Shown piece by piece: positions 10,872-20,954 of a stretch of DNA of 32,165 nt. Below the pieces are notes generated by a model that saw only the letters and a program-made list of their open reading frames with translations, was not told where the DNA came from and searched no databases. The first letter of the stretch is position 1; every line of letters begins with the position of its first letter. The stretch is from Acanthamoeba lenticulata (taxonomy: Eukaryota > Discosea > Longamoebia > Acanthamoebidae), in assembly GCA_002179805.1 (NCBI GenBank), contig NAVB01000976.1:1-32165 (forward strand), written 5' to 3'. The translations under genes and the position numbers were made by a program.

Positions 10872-11473
10872 CCTTCAACCACTTGAACTGTTGTGGGGAG
10901 TAAAGAAGTCTCGGACTTAGACACTTTACGATGCGAGCGCACAAGTGGCTTTGTTGCCGTGTACCTTGCGGAGCTTTTCTTTGTGTGTGTAAGTGGCCAC
11001 CGAGTAGACTTCCGAGTCACCAGCGCTCGTCACTCAGCGCCAGCGGCTTTCCAGCCCAGAAGCGCGTTCGAAGAAGAAACAATTTGAAAATCTCGCGGCA
11101 CAAAGTGTGCAATTTTTCTTTCTGGCGTATTGTTGCACAGGGCGAGGAGCATGCGGCAAGCAGCGGCCAGGACGAACTTGGGGCTTATCAGTTCGTGGGT
11201 TCAGACCAGGGCCGCGCAACCTGCCCTTTGCGCTTCAGTTTTCCGAAGCCCAGTAGCGCAGCCCTTCCGCTGCACACAACTAAATCTTGCACTGAGCCTC
11301 TGTCGTGGAGGCGGCTTGGTGCTCCCCTTGCGACGGCAAGTGTCCTTCTTTGCGAGTCATGGTACTCCACTTGCATTTATTTTTATTATTTATTAATATA
11401 AATTATTTATTATAAATTAAACAATAAAGAATAGCTAAACGATACCTGGGCAGGAGTGGTCCGGTCGAAGACC
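10872..11473. other. divergent intergenic region with AT-rich block
   Basis: About 600 bases between two divergent genes. The plus frame stays open for some 156 codons (about 10931-11401) but starts without context, has no domain and shows odd composition, so I do not call it. The notable element is an almost pure A/T block at about 11376-11431, 40 to 100 bases before the armadillo gene start, against a GC-rich background; it is a candidate promoter element or origin-like unwinding region. Confidence 0.4.
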
Positions 11474-13927
11474 ATGGCGAGCGCCGCCAAACAGGCCAGG
11501 CAGGAGCGAAGACGCATTTTTTACGCTGTGGCCTCTCTCGCCTCTGTCGCAGGGCTCTGCGTGTTGTCAAGTACGTGCAGGCCCGTGTGCGTTGGCAGGC
11601 TAGGTTGCTCATTGTCTGGTCGCGTTTAAACTCTCATGACTTCAGATGATGCTCTGGTTCAGGCGACCGTGCAGTTGATTCCTGTGCCCTACGCGTCCCC
11701 CTACGCCTTGGACGTTCTCTCCCTTCTTCTGTACCTGCATGGTGTGTCCCCCCAAAAGCCAGTGACGCTGTTGGCTTGTCAACTGACGGTGGTGGCCCTG
11801 CAGAGCCCAACAAAGACCTCGCCATCGAGCAAGGCGTCCTCACCACTCTGTCCTGCCTCCCCAACGAGCCCGAGATTGTGGTCAAGGCTCTCAGCATCCT
11901 CGTGAACCTCTGCACCTCACGTATATGCCCGAGAAATGTGCCAGTCGACACGCGGCCTCTCACCTGTTGTTGTTGCGTGTAACAGAGGAGCACCAAGAGC
12001 GGATCGCCAGGGAATGGTGGTCGACTCTTCTCGCCCTGAGCTCTGTTGACCACGACGTCGTCGTCGCGCTCGCCTGCACCGCGCTTGCCCGCCTGACCCA
12101 GCACAGTACTTTTTCCGCACCACGGCGTGTCCCTGCTTGTATGCTGCTCATGTGGGCTCGCATCACCACGCGTCAGACCAGGACCTTTTGCCAGTGCTGG
12201 GGCTGAACAAAGGAAGCGTGCAACCCCTCGTCACGCTGTCCGTCGTGGGGAACCGGATCCAGCAGACCGACGCCGCCAAGGCCATCGAGGCTCTGGTCCC
12301 CTACAGTACGTGCAAGCGGACATTGCGCTGTTGCGCGATTCGTGCGAGTGCACGCGTGTAACGGCTGGAGCGTGTTGCTGACCTCGCTTCAGGCATGCTG
12401 ATGGACCAGGAGACATGTAAAGCGGTGATGGAGGCCCTGAACGTGCTCGTGCTGTCCAAGTATGTGGAGCCACAGGCCGTCGCTTTGCGCACGCTCTGCC
12501 TCTTGTCCCGACAAGGCACGTAGCGGACGAGCTCACCGCGGGATCTGGTCTGTCGCTCACCGATGGATCTCTGCTCGCAGAGGGCTGGAGGGGGATCATC
12601 GCCAGCCATGGTTGTTTGTACAATATGTTGTTGGCGATCAACGGCCGGCTAAGCGACACCTCACGCAAGCGCGCGCTCAAAGCACTCATCCACTTTGCCG
12701 ATGATCGTACGTTTCCTCAAACCAGCACTTTGAAACTCTCTCTTGGCGCCTCACCTCTCCTCTTGCACATGTCTCGCACAAGGCCACTATCGATTGCGGG
12801 TGGGCGAGGGCGGCTTATCGTCGATCATCAAGACGACCCTCAAAAACCCGTACGACGAGGTCAAAGCTCCGGCGGTGACCATCCTCGCGATCCTCGCCTC
12901 GAACGACAGCTATCGGTACCTTCGCGCGAGCCCACCAACCACTCCCCACCTTCTGATCACTGCTCACGCGCCACATCACTGCCCACACGCACCGCCGGCC
13001 AGCAACCGCATCCTGGGCACGCCAGTGCTTGACAAGATCGTGGGCTACATGCGGAGTCCGAACAAAAGGCTGCGCGTGCAGTCGGCGCACCTGTTGATTC
13101 ACTTGGCCGCCACTGGTGCCACCTCTTCCCCCCGCGAATCGTGCCGCCAGAGGCTGAGCACTCACGCGTTTGTGGTGCTCTGTTTGCGAGGCAGATGAGT
13201 CGCGTGTGCGAGCAGCGGAGCTCAATGCTGCCGAGGCCCTCGTGACCCTGTTCAATGAGGGCATCGACGAAAAGGCTCGGCTCTACTGCGCTGCGGCCAT
13301 AGGCCAGCTCGCACTCACAGGTTTGTTCCACGTCCTTCAGGCAAGGAGAAAGCCTTGCTTCTGCTTTTCCTGACATATGGTCTTGCTGCAGCGTCGGTAC
13401 GGCACAAGCTGGGCAGCTGCGGTGCTGTGGAGGCGCTCATGCAGTATTTGATCCACGCATCGGCTACATCTGGGTCTCCAGACACGCGTGCCCATTGCTT
13501 TGCAGCCCTTCTGCAGCTCTCCGTTGACGGTATGCAGACCACGCCCACCAACCTTTGTGTGGCGCTTTAAGACATGAACCAAAAACACACGCAGACGAGC
13601 TAAGCGCAAAGATGAAGAACGACCCACTCATGAAAGTCGCGCTGAGCTCATCGGAATCGCAAGATCGCGAAGAGCAGATGTGGGCGCTCCGTGCTCTGTT
13701 CCATCTGTCCTCGGGCAGTGCGTCCTTCCGCCACCAGACGAACCAAAATCACCGTTGGCGCTGATTCCTGTTTCTTCTTCACCACGACAGAGGACGGGAA
13801 GACGAAACTAAAGCAGTTGGATTGTGAGAAGACGATGAACCGCGTCAAGCGCCAGACGAGGGTGCCCGAGGTTAAGCTGCTTGCTGACGAGGTCCTCACG
13901 AGCCTCAAAGCCCGAACAGCGGAGTGA
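11474..13927 (+). CDS. armadillo-repeat protein with N-terminal membrane anchor
   Basis: Thirteen exons: 11474-11570, 11646-11741, 11804-11920, 11986-12105, 12177-12305, 12393-12515, 12581-12706, 12783-12915, 13003-13115, 13195-13320, 13392-13529, 13595-13717, 13791-13927. They join to 525 residues. The start has a short basic stretch (KQARQERRR) and one hydrophobic helix (IFYAVASLASVAGLCVLS), a likely signal anchor. The rest is an all-helical solenoid with ARM-type periodicity, for example VVKALSILVNLCTS, VVVALACTALARLTQ, AVALRTLCLLSR, APAVTILAILAS, RVQSAHLLIHLAA and RLYCAAAIGQLALT. ARM solenoids are protein-binding scaffolds; the layout (anchor plus ARM) recalls membrane-tethered ARM proteins such as ARMC10, though orthology is not shown. 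Eleven of twelve introns are phase 1 and most exons are about one repeat long. Intron 6 (12516-12580) starts with GC. Confidence 0.85.
12516..12580 (+). other. GC-AG intron
   Basis: The exon ends CAAG and the intron starts GCACGT, in place of the usual GT. It closes with CTCGCAG. Only this donor keeps the phase-1 reading and the ARM helix across the junction. GC-AG introns are a known minor class spliced by the major spliceosome. Confidence 0.6.
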
Positions 13928-14095
13928 GTAGGGTAAGGTGGCTGTTTTTATTGTCGACTAGTCCTACATAAACCCGGGAGGGACCCCAGTTTTTTACTTA
14001 CCCGCGTTCGCGCTTCCCCTTCGCCTTCACCGCACGGTACACACTCTCTCATAAACTTTCACCGGCCCAAAATGATGCTTCTTCCATGACTATGA

Positions 14096-14115
14096 CGCTG
14101 GATTTACACCCAGCG
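14096..14115. repeat. perfect 6-bp hairpin
   Basis: CGCTGG at 14096-14101 pairs with CCAGCG at 14110-14115 around an 8-base loop. Too short to be a gene by itself; the role is unknown. Confidence 0.4.
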
Positions 14116-14221
14116 ATTCTTGATTCAAATTATACCGATTACACTGATTTTGTTTTTGATTACTTAAATCCCCTCCGGTAAAACAAGATCGCTCAACTCT
14201 CTGTAATACAGGTTGTGGCCC

Positions 14222-14254
14222 GCAGCTCTCACTCCAGCTTCGTTCCGGAGCTGC
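14222..14254. repeat. perfect 7-bp hairpin in a candidate 5' exon
   Basis: GCAGCTC at 14222-14228 pairs with GAGCTGC at 14248-14254 around a 19-base loop. It is GC-rich in an AT-rich context and is flanked by an acceptor-like CAG on the left and a donor-like AAG/GTTTGTG on the right. Confidence 0.4.
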
Positions 14255-14634
14255 TAGTATTCAAGGTTTGTGTTAATTCTTTACTCTTGTCTTAATTTCA
14301 TCTTTATGATGACCTTATCTTCTCCTACATTTCAAATATGAAAACATAATGAGGACTAAAATAATAGAAGTCAAGCCCTGACCATCCTATTTTTCTACTT
14401 TTAAATCTGTTGCGTAAGCTTCCGTACTCACCCATCCTTTCTCTGCAGGTACGGATTTAATTGCCATTTGGCCGGTTTGTGTGCAACGTGAGATGAGCAA
14501 AATAAAAATGATTTACATACATTCCCGCTGCCCATTGATTCCGAATCATCTCTTTCAACCCTGTAAATTTCGCCCAGCGCTCATTCTGGTCGGCAGATGA
14601 GAATCGCGCCCAAAAGCAACTTGTAGCACAAAAC

Positions 14635-17023
14635 ATGCTGAAGCGACAGGCCACAGTGCGCACATTGCCAATCTTTGTGGGCGGCAAGCCCGTCACCACT
14701 GCCTCCACACTCAAAGTGTTCGACAAGTTCACGAAGCAGGTACTGCCAGGTCGCTCTACAGCTTTAGCTTCTGGAACTGATTTGATTCCACCGGTGCACA
14801 TCTTGAACTTGAACGCAGGTTGGTTATGAAGTTTCGCTCGCTGGACCGCAAGAGATTGAGAACGCCCTGCAGCTCGCCCACCAGGCCGCGCCTGCCATGC
14901 GGGTACTCCCATCATCCACTTCGTTCTTTTGCTCCCCCGATCTCTTTATTATCTCTTTATTTAATAATCAATACATCGTTTTTCTCCCCTCTGTGGCAGG
15001 CGCTGCCCAACTACAAGCGAAAGGAGGTTCTCCTCTACTGCGCGGCCGAGATCCAGAAGCGCCAGGACGAGTTTCTGCACTCCCTCTGCGTTGTACGTTC
15101 CCCCTTTGTCTGTTTTGTTACTCTCCCCAGGGCACTGAACAATACAACAACCTGCACACCACAGGAAGCGGGCAAGCCGCTGAAGGACGCACGAGCCGAG
15201 ATGGGTCGCGCCTACGACACCTTCACCATCGCCGCCGAGGAGGCCATCCGCCAGTACGGCGAGTACATCCCGCTCGATGTCTCGGTCAGGTAATTCTGCC
15301 CGCGCTCTGCTTGCCCTCCCCCTCCGCACCCGATGCTCACGGGGCCGACACCACGCAGGAACCCGGGCTTCTCGGGCATCGTGCGCCGTTTCCCTGTTGG
15401 GCTCATCTCCATGATCACCCCCTTCAACTTCCCGTGCGTTCCTCGATCGTTTTCTAATTGATTTTACGATATCTTTTTACAAAAATGTCCGAATATGCCT
15501 TTGACATGGCCATGAGCTTCCAGGATCAACCTTGTGGCGCACAAGGTGGCCCCGGCCATCGCCGCCGGCTGCCCCTTCGTCCTCAAGCCCAACGGTACAT
15601 CCGCCCATCTCCGTCCCAACGCTCGGATGACTCTCACCTCGACGCCTCGACGCCAACCTGCAGACGTGACGCCCGTGGGCGCGCTCCTCGTGGGCGACAT
15701 CCTGTCCAAGGCGGGCCTCCCCGACGGCGTACGTGCAGCCCCCACTTGACCACGCGGCGGCGGTGGCGTCGGCGGAGGCGGTGATACTGACGGCGGCAAC
15801 AATGGCAGGCCTTCTCGATCGTGCCGTGCAAGCTCGAGGACGCCAAGCGGCTCTCGACGGACCCGCGGATCCAGGTGCTGTCCTTCACCGGCAGCGAGCA
15901 GGTCGGGTTCGCCCTTCAGCGCGGCGCCGGGCGGGCCAAGGTGCTGCTCGAACTGGGCGGCGACGCGGCGTGCGTCGTCGACGCCGACGCCGACGTCGAT
16001 CACGTGGTGTCCCGCATCGGCTTCGGCGCCTTTTACTACTCGGGCCAGTCCTGGTTCGCAGTCCTTCTCGCCCTCCTCGTTCTTCTCTTCGTCCTGCGTC
16101 GGATTTGCTCTTCTAATGGGCGGCGCCACAGCATCTCGGTGCAGCGCGTGTATGTCCACGACTCCCTCTATGACCAGGTCAAGCAGAAGCTCGTGGCGCA
16201 CGTCAAGACCCTCAAGCGGGGCGACCCCTTGTGCGCGCCTCCCCCCTCCCTCTTTCTCTTTCGTTCTTTCTCTCGAGCTGACCTCTCGTGCGTAGCGACG
16301 AGGACACGTTCGTGGGCCCCGTCATCAGCGAAGACTCGGCCAAGCGGCTCGAGTCGTGGGTCGAAGATGCCAAGACCAAGGGCGGCAAGCTGCTGGCGGG
16401 CGGCAAGCGCGACGGCGCGGTCTTTGACCCGACCATTCTGGAGGACGTGCCGGCCTCGGCCAAGCTCGCGTGCGAGGAGGCCTTTGGGTTCGCCCGTCTC
16501 TCCTCCTCATCGTGTCCTCGGGACAAAGACTGACGCAAGCCCTTTCCCCCATTGTAGCCCGATCTGCGTGCTGTACCGGTTCAGCGACTTCAAGGACGCC
16601 ATCGCGAAGGTCAACGAATCGCGCTTCGGCCTGCAGGCCGGTCCGCTTGCTCACCTCTCGCCTACTTCCTTGCCGCTCCTTTTTTTTTTTGTGGCTGCAC
16701 CCACTCATGCATGTGTGGGCACCGGAGCAGGCGTGTTCACCAACAACTGGAACAAGGCCTGGTACGCCTACGACCAGCTGGAGGTGGGCGGCGTGGTCAT
16801 CAACGACATCCCCTCTGTTCGCGTCGACGCCCAGCCTGTACGTGCCACCTTCCCAAGTGCGCTCGCTGCAATTGTTCTGTTGTTCTGACGCTGGCGGGTG
16901 TGTGCGGGTGGGCAGTACGGCGGCATCAAGAGCAGCGGCGTGGGCAGGGAAGGCCTCCGCTACACGATCGAGGAGTTCACCGAGCCCAAGATCCTCCTCA
17001 CCAAGGACCTTGGCAAGCTTTGA
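14635..17023 (+). CDS. aldehyde dehydrogenase, NAD(P)-dependent
   Basis: Thirteen exons: 14635-14739, 14819-14902, 15000-15092, 15165-15289, 15359-15433, 15524-15594, 15664-15728, 15809-16053, 16132-16230, 16296-16487, 16558-16640, 16731-16837, 16916-17023. They join to 483 residues, the usual length of cytosolic ALDH. Landmarks are clear: MITPFNFP (the Asn of the oxyanion site), AAGCPFVLKPN (cofactor Lys), FTGSEQVG (Rossmann loop), LLELGG (general base Glu254) and GQSC (nucleophile Cys288). The Glu-Cys spacing of 34 equals that in classical ALDH. It oxidises an aldehyde to an acid; the sequence style resembles the lactaldehyde / non-phosphorylating glyceraldehyde-3-phosphate group, but the substrate cannot be fixed. 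No targeting peptide is evident, so cytosolic. The codon for the catalytic Cys is split by intron 8. Confidence 0.92.
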
Positions 17024-17114
17024 TCCGGTCAGCCACGGCGGTGTGTGCTTTGCGTGTGCGCGTGTGTGTTCAAGAAGCAACAACGACAAGGCTACACAGC
17101 ATGCATCTCGCTTT

Positions 17115-19094
17115 TTATAGTTGCCTCTTGGCCACACCGGTGCGGCCGAGTAAGCGGCGGATGGCGGAGGCCGTCTCTGCAGAGGCCGCTGCGTAGTCCA
17201 ACGGCTCGGCCGCTGTGAGCGTGTAGCGTCGTCGCTGGTCGCTCTCCGTCACGCGTAGTGTGACTCGCCAGCGTTGCAGGAGCGAACGCCGCACGATGAC
17301 CGCCACTTCGTCTTGCCGTCCCTCTTGGCAGAGGCTCGCAATGGTCGACGCTGGCGTGCCGTCGAGCAGCATCGTCGCCGTGTCGTCAAAGGCAATCGCC
17401 CAGAGGGACCCCGTGTGGTCGATCAACTTGACCTGCAGCTTGTACCGGAAGGTGCAGCACTCGTGGCTGGTGCAGCACTTGGGGCAGTAGAAAGCGCCAC
17501 CGACCTCCTCGACCTGCACTCCCGCGTGCAAGAGGCAAGAGTGAGCGTTAGATTGCATGGTTGTACGCAGATGTGACACATCGCATTACCTTCTTGGCAC
17601 AGCCTTCGGTGGGACACGCTCGGTAGTACATGCCCTCGTAGGCCATCTCGCTATGGTGGAGCATCTGCACCGTGGCCTGCACGTGCACAAACGCTGGCCG
17701 TGCCTGCTCGAGCACCCCCCCCCCTCTCAGTCCCTGACTCAGCGGCGTCGTGGCCACGTGAGGGCGATGCGCACCGACACGTCGACGGATCGCGCCTCAC
17801 CAAGGCTGCAGCAAGCTTTCGAGGGCTTGCGCGCGGAGTAGCCCTTCGATGCTGGTCGTGGCGGCCACCTCGATGAGCCGTTGTGCGCCAGTAGCTGCTG
17901 GACTTCCGGGCCGCCGCGCTCCCACCAGGTGCGGAGCTCACGGGCGTCGGGCGTGGCCGGGTTGAGCTGCATCACGGTGCCGGACACAGTGCCCAGGGCG
18001 CGCGTTCCTGTCCTCACTTCCTCCTTCAGCCGCCCAGCTCTCGAGAGCTGAAGGAGACGAGGGGAGCGGACCTTGCCAGATGTTGATTCGGGCGCCCTTG
18101 ATCGCGAGGACATCGCCTACGGCGCCTTCGAACGACTCGACCTGGGGTTGCCGGGCCGCGTGGCCACAGTGTGAGCCACCACATGGGTCGAACGCGTGGT
18201 GGAGCAGTTCGGGGGGAGGGCTTCGGACCTTGTCGCCCCAGAGGGTGAGCCCGACGTGGGCACGTGGGGTGGCGAGCTTGAGAGGCAGCTTGAGCGTGGC
18301 TCCCCTGGCTCGTGTGATGACCGTGTTCAGCGCCTCGACGTCAGTGACCACACCTGATCGGACACACGGCGCCGGGTCGAGCTTCAGCTCACTTGGTTAC
18401 TACGAACAGAAGCCAGAAAGAGAAAGAGAGGGACCGATGGTGTGGACATCGTGGCCGGTCTCGGCGCGGTCGAGTTCGTGCAGCGGCGTGACGCGACAGC
18501 CGGCCAGCACGGAAGCGGGTCCAACGATGGTGGCGGTGGTGGCCCCAGGGCGGTGGTGGTCGGGCAGAGGCGTCACGCACGATGACGCGTGGAGCACGAT
18601 CTCAAACTGATTGCCACTGGCTGCAAACTGCTCGCGCACGGGCTTCACCGTGCCGCCCTCGAACAGGTACGCCTGACCCTCGTGAAGCAGGGAGTCAAAC
18701 TTGTGGACAGCGGCGTCGAAGAGGACGATGCGGATCCCGTCTCCGGCCTCGTCCACCACCTGCAGCGCCAACACTTGGCCCTGCCCGCTTTGGCGGTAGT
18801 GAGAGGCTGTTTTCTGCGTAGCGGCGGGAGTAAGTTGAAGAGCGTACCGAGGGGTGCTGTACTGCTTGGTCGGGTATTTGCGGGCAACTCGCGCGTGGAT
18901 GACCCATCGACCCTGCAGCACGAGGGGGGGGGGCGTGCACGGGGTTGGCGGCACGGTCATGGCCGCGGCATGGTACCGGAGGTGGCTGGCGTGAGTACCA
19001 GGTACGGGTTGAGTGCACGGACAGGCACCACGGTGCCCTTGTTGATGGTAAGGTCTGCAAACGCCTGGACCAAATCTGCTTTATTCCCCTCCAT
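17115..19094 (-). CDS. RPA1: replication protein A large-subunit-like (RPA70), lacking the N-terminal domain
   Basis: Exons 19094-18999, 18912-18435, 18353-18229, 18141-18072, 18007-17869, 17805-17775, 17703-17590 and 17513-17115 join to 483 residues. The start (VVPVRALNPYLGRWVIHARV) matches the first strand of DNA-binding domain A. The second OB fold runs through GVVTDVEAL, HVGLTLWGDK and VLAIKGARI. The C-terminal OB fold has the RPA zinc ribbon: CPTEGCAKKV, then YCPKC, then FRYKLQVKLID. RPA binds single-stranded DNA in replication, repair and recombination. Human RPA70 is 616 residues; here the RPA70N protein-interaction domain and linker are absent, and only about 120 bases separate the ATG from the next gene, leaving no room for it. 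DBD-A carries an extra stretch of about 25 residues. The 63-nt intron at 17868-17806 is in frame and could be retained. It converges on the ALDH gene with a 91-base gap. Confidence 0.85.
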
Positions 19095-19214
19095 GCAGCC
19101 TCGATTCGATTCACAAACGAGACTTGGCGCCAACAACGTTCTTTGTCTTCTGTTTTAGTATGCTAAAAATGCAAACTGAAAATGCACAATAAAGGTACAA
19201 AAATGCTCTCTGCC

Positions 19215-20435
19215 TCAAGCCACAGCGCCCACCTCGTTCACGTAGAGGCAAAGGCTCCGGCTGTGCTTCTTGAGCTTGCTCTGATTCGCCGGCGACAAGG
19301 GTTCACTTTTGCTTTGGCGGTATCGTTGCAGCTGCTCTCGCCAATCTTCGCAGGCGTAGATCAGGCCCGGCGTGTCGGTTATTCGCAGCTGGTCCCCAGC
19401 ATGGTCGACATACCACAGCTCAAGGTCCACTCCTCTCGCCTTGAAACTGTAGTTGCGTTCCAGCTGGTGCACTACCAGCGAGAAGTCTAGTTTCCGTTCG
19501 TTGACGCGCAGGAGTGAAATGTCGCAGCCCTCCGCCAGCGAAGCCTCGTGGAAGATGACTTTGATCGCCAGCTCCCCGAACATGGACTCAAACGCTAGCG
19601 ATGTGCTGTCGGGCACACTTGGGTTCTGCGACAGCCTTGGCGATTGCAATGGTGGCACTGACGCCAATGACGCAGACGGACGGCGAGGTCGAGGAGGGCT
19701 GGATAGAGAAAGCGGGAAGGGAGGTTGAGAGAAGTCGGTAGAATACACGTCGCGTCGGGTTGGTCGGTGCGACTTGGCCGGAGGCGGCGAGTCCCACGCG
19801 TTGGCAGTAGATGCGCTCAAGTCGGAGCGTGGCCAGACAGGCAGCAACACTTGCGACCTTGGGTCGGTGTCCGTGACTCTTCGGTCCTCGTCGTCCACGA
19901 CCTGCGCAGGGTTGAACCCTTCCGCGCAAGGAACTCGTGCGGCAACCTCGTCGAGCTGGGTGTCGCTCTTGACCCGTGTGGGTGGAGGCGACGATCTTCG
20001 GTCGCCTTGTTTGAGCTTTTTAAACTTACTCAAGAGTCGCTCAAAGCGTCCGGGCGAAAGAAGAGGAGCAAGAGAGTCCGACGAGGCAGCAGAGGAGGTT
20101 CGCAAAGGAAGCTGGAGCAAGCGTGGGGGTTTCTTGTGGGGAGAAGTGAGGGAGCGGGAACTGGGGATAGGTGAACTGGGCGCGGAGGTGAACACGTAGG
20201 CGCTGTCCCCCACGCGGTGGAGGCGTGGCGAGTTGATGGGAGAAGAAAGGGGGCTGATGTTGGGGCTAGACCAGTCGCTATCAGAGGACTGAGAAATCAG
20301 CAGTTCAAACTTCGGTTCACCGTTGTCCGCGCTGTTATTGCGGCGAGTCGCTGGGCCAGGACTTGTGTCGTTCCGCCGACGCTCAGGCCGGCGGCGTTCG
20401 CTGGCGGCCCGCTTTCGCCTTCCAAGCGGCACCAT
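19215..20435 (-). CDS. intronless protein with C-terminal PB1-like domain
   Basis: A single uninterrupted frame of 406 residues from ATG at 20435. Residues 1-285 are disordered, rich in Ser, Pro and Arg, with many SP motifs (SPLSSPINSPR, SSPIPSS) that could be proline-directed kinase sites, and one short basic helix (RFERLLSKFKKLKQ). About 287-400 reads as a PB1-type fold: LAIKVIFHEAS at the start, RKLDFSLVVHQLERNY as the helix, ELWYVDHAGDQLRITDTPGL (the acidic OPCA-like loop, here D.AGD), and SRSLCLYVNEV as the last strand. PB1 domains pair with each other in signalling scaffolds. The lack of introns stands out among intron-rich neighbours. PB1 is an inference from pattern, not a firm assignment. 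Confidence 0.65.
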   Translation of the reverse strand: MVPLGRRKRAASERRRPERRRNDTSPGPATRRNNSADNGEPKFELLISQSSDSDWSSPNISPLSSPINSPRLHRVGDSAYVFTSAPSSPIPSSRSLTSPHKKPPRLLQLPLRTSSAASSDSLAPLLSPGRFERLLSKFKKLKQGDRRSSPPPTRVKSDTQLDEVAARVPCAEGFNPAQVVDDEDRRVTDTDPRSQVLLPVWPRSDLSASTANAWDSPPPAKSHRPTRRDVYSTDFSQPPFPLSLSSPPRPRRPSASLASVPPLQSPRLSQNPSVPDSTSLAFESMFGELAIKVIFHEASLAEGCDISLLRVNERKLDFSLVVHQLERNYSFKARGVDLELWYVDHAGDQLRITDTPGLIYACEDWREQLQRYRQSKSEPLSPANQSKLKKHSRSLCLYVNEVGAVA

Positions 20436-20647
20436 ATGGCCTTGTTATCAAGAGCCCCTGGCACCTGTTGTCCTTTGATGTTCTGTTGCGCCGTTTGTTT
20501 CTACAAGGGTCGTGCGCAAAGAAAGCCAACCGTTGGTTTTCCTTTTTGTCAAGTCGCTTCCTAACAACAGCCTACCAACTTTGACAAGCATCTCCTTAAA
20601 GGTACTCAATTACAACGCAAATAGAAACGATCACTTGCAACGCATTC

Positions 20648-20916
20648 TCAGGTCTCTTTCCGGGATCCCGAGATGATTGGAGATGGGGGAGCCTTGCGGT
20701 CGCGTTTCCACGCCAGCTTCAACCGTTCATCACAGGTGCCCATGGCGTGCTGTCGGTGCACCTCTTCCTCGTAGGCCAGCTGCATGCGCTTCCTCATGGT
20801 GTCGCGCATCGTGTTGTTCTTCTCCGCCAGGCGGTTGGCCCTCCGCGACGGCGCAAAGGCTCCCGCGGCAGGCGACTTGGTCCACACACGCCCGCCCAGC
20901 TCCACGCCCTGCGGGG

Positions 20917-20954
<38 letters not shown>

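Larger units (their letters stand above)
13928..14634. other. AT-rich gene-free stretch and leader of the aldehyde dehydrogenase gene
   Basis: About 700 bases without a supported protein exon, clearly richer in A/T than its surroundings. It holds two perfect short hairpins (14096-14115 and 14222-14254), a weak box C/D-like pair (14072-14078 and 14144-14147), and several splice-like sites on the plus strand: TACAG followed by GTTGTGG near 14214, CAAG followed by GTTTGTG near 14266, and CTGCAG directly followed by GTACGG at 14448/14449. A non-coding 5' exon or an RNA gene is possible. No tRNA could be folded. Confidence 0.4.

Noticed and set aside
10931..11401. Open plus-strand frame of about 156 codons between divergent genes
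   Set aside because: No domain, odd Cys/Ser/Arg composition, no matching exon on either side, and it runs through the probable promoters of both neighbours.
13928..14634. tRNA gene in the AT-rich gap
   Set aside because: A GATTCAAAT box near 14121 resembles a T-loop, but no acceptor stem, D-arm or anticodon arm can be folded around it.
15464..16201. Minus-strand frame of about 245 codons under the ALDH gene
   Set aside because: Shadow of GC-rich ALDH exons; it crosses several introns and has no recognisable motif.
18837..18870. Additional short intron within the first OB fold of the RPA gene
   Set aside because: GTACGC and CTACGCAG are present, but removal would be only about 35 nt and breaks the frame that continues to VLALQVVDEAG.
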